The position numbers were made by a program, and so were the translations under genes. From Pseudoxanthomonas sp. CF125 (GTDB lineage Bacteria; Pseudomonadota; Gammaproteobacteria; Xanthomonadales; Xanthomonadaceae): DNA of 64,000 bases. Below are positions 61,495 to 64,000 of the stretch, piece by piece (within the stretch, counting starts at the first letter, position 1; every line of letters starts with the position of its first letter). Location of the stretch: assembly GCF_900104085.1 (NCBI RefSeq), contig NZ_FNLD01000003.1, positions 555,001-619,000 on the forward strand, given 5' to 3'. A model generated the notes under the pieces. That model saw only the letters and a list, made by a program, of their open reading frames with translations, searched no databases and had not been told where the DNA came from.

Positions 61495-62667
61495 ATGTTG
61501 TTCCGCAATTGCAAACAAGCTTTGCTTTCCCTGGCAATCGTCAGCCTGCTGGGTACGGCCGCCGTCGGCGTCGACGCGCAGACGCGCGACCGATCGGAGC
61601 GCAGCAGCAAGAAGCAGGAAAACCTGTACCCCAACGCCACCCGCGAAGAGCCCAAGGCCAAAGGTGCGCCCAAGCTGCAAAGCAAACTGCAGAAGCTGAT
61701 CGACATTTACAACAAGGACGACTACGCCGCTACCCGCACCCAGGCCGACGAGCTGGCAGCCAACCCGGCCGCCACCGATTACGACAAGGCCGTCGCCGCG
61801 CAGCTCGCTTCGCAGGCGGCCTACAACCTGGACGACATGCCCGGGACGATCGCTTACCTGAAACAGGCGGTGCAGCTCAACGCGCTCGACAACAACAGCC
61901 ACTACCAACTGCTGTACATGCTGGCCGGCCTGCAGCTGCAGGAAGATCAATTGGCCGACGGCATCGCCACGCTCGACCGCTACTTCGCCGAAACCAAATC
62001 GCAAAAACCCGAAGAACTGGCGTTGAAGGGCCAGGCCCTGTACCAGCAGGAAAAATACGCTGAAGCCATTCCGGTGCTGAAGCAGGCCATCGAATCCTCG
62101 CCCGAACCCAAGGACAACTGGCAGCAGTTGCTGATGGCGTCCTACGCCGAGGCGGGCCAAGCGGGCGAAGCCACGCAGATGGCGGAGAAGATCGCCGCCA
62201 AGACCCCTGGCGACAAGAAGGCGCAGATGAACCTGGCCAGCGTGTACCTGCAAGCCGACAAGTACGACCAGGCCGCGGCCATCCTGGAGAAGCTGCGCAG
62301 CTCCGGCCAGATGACCGACGAGAAGGAATACCGTCAGCTCTACACCACCTACGCCAATATGGACGGCAAGGAGAAGGAAGTCATCGCCGTGATCAACGAC
62401 GGCATGCAGAAGGGCGTGCTCAAGCCCGACCAGCAGACCTACCTGGCCCTGGCGCAGTCCTACTACTACTCCGACCAGATCGCGCCGGCGATCGAGGCCT
62501 GGCAGAAGGCTGCGCCGTTGTCAAAGGACGGCGAAACCTATCTGAACCTGGCCAAGGTGCTGTGGCAGGAAGACCGTATTCCCGAAGCCAAGCAGGCGGC
62601 CAAGTCGGCGCTGGAAAAAGGCGTCAAAAAACCCGAAGAAGCAAAGAAAATCATCGCTTTGCCCTGA
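61495..62667 (+). CDS. Exported TPR protein upstream of tonB
   Basis: A 390-residue protein with a signal peptide (LLSLAIVSLLGTAAVGVDAQ). About eight TPR-like helical pairs follow (for example LASQAAYNLDDMPGTIAYLK and ALKGQALYQQEKYAEAIPVL). Probably a periplasmic scaffold. Its invariable place before tonB-exbB in this family suggests a role with the TonB machinery (inference). ATG 61495 is preferred to the in-frame GTG 61486 because AGAGGTGATC then serves as ribosome site. Confidence 0.87.
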   Translation: MLFRNCKQALLSLAIVSLLGTAAVGVDAQTRDRSERSSKKQENLYPNATREEPKAKGAPKLQSKLQKLIDIYNKDDYAATRTQADELAANPAATDYDKAVAAQLASQAAYNLDDMPGTIAYLKQAVQLNALDNNSHYQLLYMLAGLQLQEDQLADGIATLDRYFAETKSQKPEELALKGQALYQQEKYAEAIPVLKQAIESSPEPKDNWQQLLMASYAEAGQAGEATQMAEKIAAKTPGDKKAQMNLASVYLQADKYDQAAAILEKLRSSGQMTDEKEYRQLYTTYANMDGKEKEVIAVINDGMQKGVLKPDQQTYLALAQSYYYSDQIAPAIEAWQKAAPLSKDGETYLNLAKVLWQEDRIPEAKQAAKSALEKGVKKPEEAKKIIALP

Positions 62668-62727
62668 TTGTGAGATCCGGAAATTAGAGCTCCGGCACCC
62701 TGAAAAGATGGTACAGGCGTGGAAGAT

Positions 62728-62736
62728 TGGTATAAG
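62728..62736 (+). promoter_or_regulatory. Extended -10 element upstream of tonB
   Basis: TGGTATAAG is an extended -10 (TGn-TATAAG) in the TPR-tonB gap, with no clear -35. It would place a start site about 85 bp before tonB. No Fur-box-like sequence was recognised. Confidence 0.45.
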
Positions 62737-62824
62737 CTCGACACCCCCGCGCCGGAAACGGTTGCGGGTCCCCAAAATTTTGATGGCGCCGCTCCGTCGG
62801 CCCAAGAACTGAGCTCACTGGCGC

Positions 62825-63493
62825 ATGGCTGAACAACTGGTCATTAACAACAGGTACCGCGACGAAGAGCAACCAGGCTTGAACTGGTCGCGCATCATCG
62901 GTATCGCTTTCGTCATCGCGCTGCACATGGCCGCATTCCTGTTGCTGCTGATCCCGGCCGTGGCCCCGCCTGCGGAAAAAGAGCAGGAACAGAAGACGAT
63001 CGTGACCATCGTCGACGCGCCGCCGCCGCCACCCCCGCCGCCGCCGCCGCCGCCGCCGGACGAAACTCCGCCGCCGCCGATCAAGAACCTGGCGCCGCCC
63101 ACCACCACCCCGTTGCCGCCGCCGCCCGAAGCGCCGCCGATCGACGTGGCCGAACCGCGCCCGACCGACACCTTCGTGCCGCCCTCACCGCCGGCTCCGC
63201 CCGCCCCGGTCCAGAGCATCGGCGCCAGCGTGGACATCTCGTCCAAGAACATGAATCCGCCGAAGTACCCGCCTGCCGCCGCCCGCGCCGGCATCCAGGG
63301 CACGGTGGTCCTGATCATCGACGTCGATGCCAGCGGCAACGTCACCAACGTAGCCGTCGAGAAATCCAGCCGTAACCGCGACCTGGACCGTGCCGCCATG
63401 GATGCTGCGCGTAAATGGCGCTTCAACCCCGGTAAACAGGGAGCCCAGAGCGTCGCCGGCCGCGTACGCGTGCCCGTTGACTTCAAGATGTAA
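62825..63493 (+). CDS. tonB: Energy transducer TonB
   Basis: Couples the proton motive force from ExbBD to outer-membrane TonB-dependent receptors (222 residues). Membrane anchor at about 25-46 (IGIAFVIALHMAAFLLLLIP). A Pro-rich spacer with a run of more than ten prolines near 66-78 and further Pro/Ala/Glu follows. The TonB domain (about 135-222) has NPPKYPPAAARAGIQGTVVL and ARKWRFNPG. exbB follows. Confidence 0.95.
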   Translation: MAEQLVINNRYRDEEQPGLNWSRIIGIAFVIALHMAAFLLLLIPAVAPPAEKEQEQKTIVTIVDAPPPPPPPPPPPPPDETPPPPIKNLAPPTTTPLPPPPEAPPIDVAEPRPTDTFVPPSPPAPPAPVQSIGASVDISSKNMNPPKYPPAAARAGIQGTVVLIIDVDASGNVTNVAVEKSSRNRDLDRAAMDAARKWRFNPGKQGAQSVAGRVRVPVDFKM

Positions 63494-63596
63494 AGCGCGG
63501 ACAAGCTTCAAGCCGCACTAGCCGAAAACCGCATACACACCGCTGCAACCCCTAAACCCGCATCATTCTCATCATCACAAATAAAAGGTAAGCGTC

Positions 63597-64000
63597 ATGC
63601 TGCAGGAAACCACCGCCGCTGCTGGAGGCAACAACGCCGCCCAGGCCCTGAACAACATGGGCTTTGAGCACCTTATTAGCGAAATGACCGCCACCCCCGG
63701 CTCGTATGTTGTTTCCTGGGTCGTGTTGATCACGCTGCTGATCATGTCCGCCCTGGCCTGGTACTGGACGATCATCAACTTCATCAAGAGCATGCGCCTG
63801 AAGGGCCAGGCCGAACGCGTCACCGGAAGCTTCTGGGACACGGCCAACGCCCAGGACGCCATCCGCCTGATGGAAGAACAGCCGCGCAACGAGCCGTTCT
63901 CCAAGATCGCGCTGGACGCCGCCCAGGCCGCTGCCCACCACCAGCGCAGCGAAGGCTCCAAGCTGGCCGAATCGCTGAACCGTTCCGAGTTCGTCGATCG
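63597..64000 (+). CDS. exbB: Biopolymer transport protein ExbB (3' end outside window)
   Basis: First 134 codons of the TonB-system proton channel subunit. Residues 40-63 form the first membrane helix (SWVVLITLLIMSALAWYWTI), followed by FIKSMRLKGQAERVTGSFWD, the start of the cytosolic domain. ATG 63597 has AAAAGGTAAG ahead. exbD is expected beyond the window. Confidence 0.93.
   Translation, partial: MLQETTAAAGGNNAAQALNNMGFEHLISEMTATPGSYVVSWVVLITLLIMSALAWYWTIINFIKSMRLKGQAERVTGSFWDTANAQDAIRLMEEQPRNEPFSKIALDAAQAAAHHQRSEGSKLAESLNRSEFVD

Noticed and set aside
63025-63060. A CCG/CCGCC-rich tract that could be read as a simple repeat or phase-variable tract
   Set aside because: It encodes the Pro-rich spacer of TonB, in frame and expected for the family.

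Overview
The window is a high-GC (roughly two-thirds G+C) gammaproteobacterial chromosome segment. The order mnmE-yidC-rnpA-rpmH-dnaA-dnaN-recF-gyrB, followed by a CPBP protease, an M48 lipoprotein, a TPR protein and tonB-exbB, is the replication-origin neighbourhood typical of Xanthomonadaceae/Lysobacteraceae. The many palindromic intergenic repeats beginning GTAGGTCGGGG or GTAGGAGCGGG also fit that family. The genus cannot be fixed from sequence alone; a Lysobacter/Pseudoxanthomonas/Luteimonas-like organism is my inference.

Layout. 1-3.7 kb: an OmpR/EnvZ-type two-component pair (kinase cut by the window edge), a Gly/Ser-rich exported protein, a small EF-hand protein and a membrane fatty-acid hydroxylase. 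3.7-11 kb: nrdAB (class Ia ribonucleotide reductase), a thioesterase and metE. Both nrdA and metE are preceded by a cobalamin riboswitch with a nearly identical promoter, so both B12-independent enzymes should be shut down when B12 is plentiful. 11-20 kb: a beta-lactamase-fold hydrolase, purU, a GST, an amino-acid permease, two tandem exported M20 amidohydrolases, a chagasin-type protease inhibitor and queF. 20-29.5 kb: a LysM protein, a lipoprotein, icd, an MHYT + V4R sensor-like pair, a LysR regulator divergent from a three-gene operon of small proteins, aceK (which modifies Icd) and an exported methyltransferase-like protein. 29.5-47.5 kb: rluE, hrpB (carrying an in-frame copy of an extragenic repeat), an exported endonuclease I, tatD, a CadC-like regulator, two ABC exporters (YadGH-like and NatAB-like), a ferredoxin reductase, an S33 peptidase and a small orphan gene. 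47.5-64 kb: a TonB-domain lipoprotein and the origin cluster, ending inside exbB.

No rRNA, tRNA, CRISPR array, insertion sequence or prophage was seen. The accessory content is mainly dispersed palindromic repeats (at least five families). They serve as intergenic spacers and probable terminators, supply the stop codon of at least four genes, and in one case have been absorbed into a protein. The chromosome-maintenance region carries three parS-like palindromes in 1.2 kb across dnaN-recF and two perfect DnaA boxes between dnaA and dnaN.
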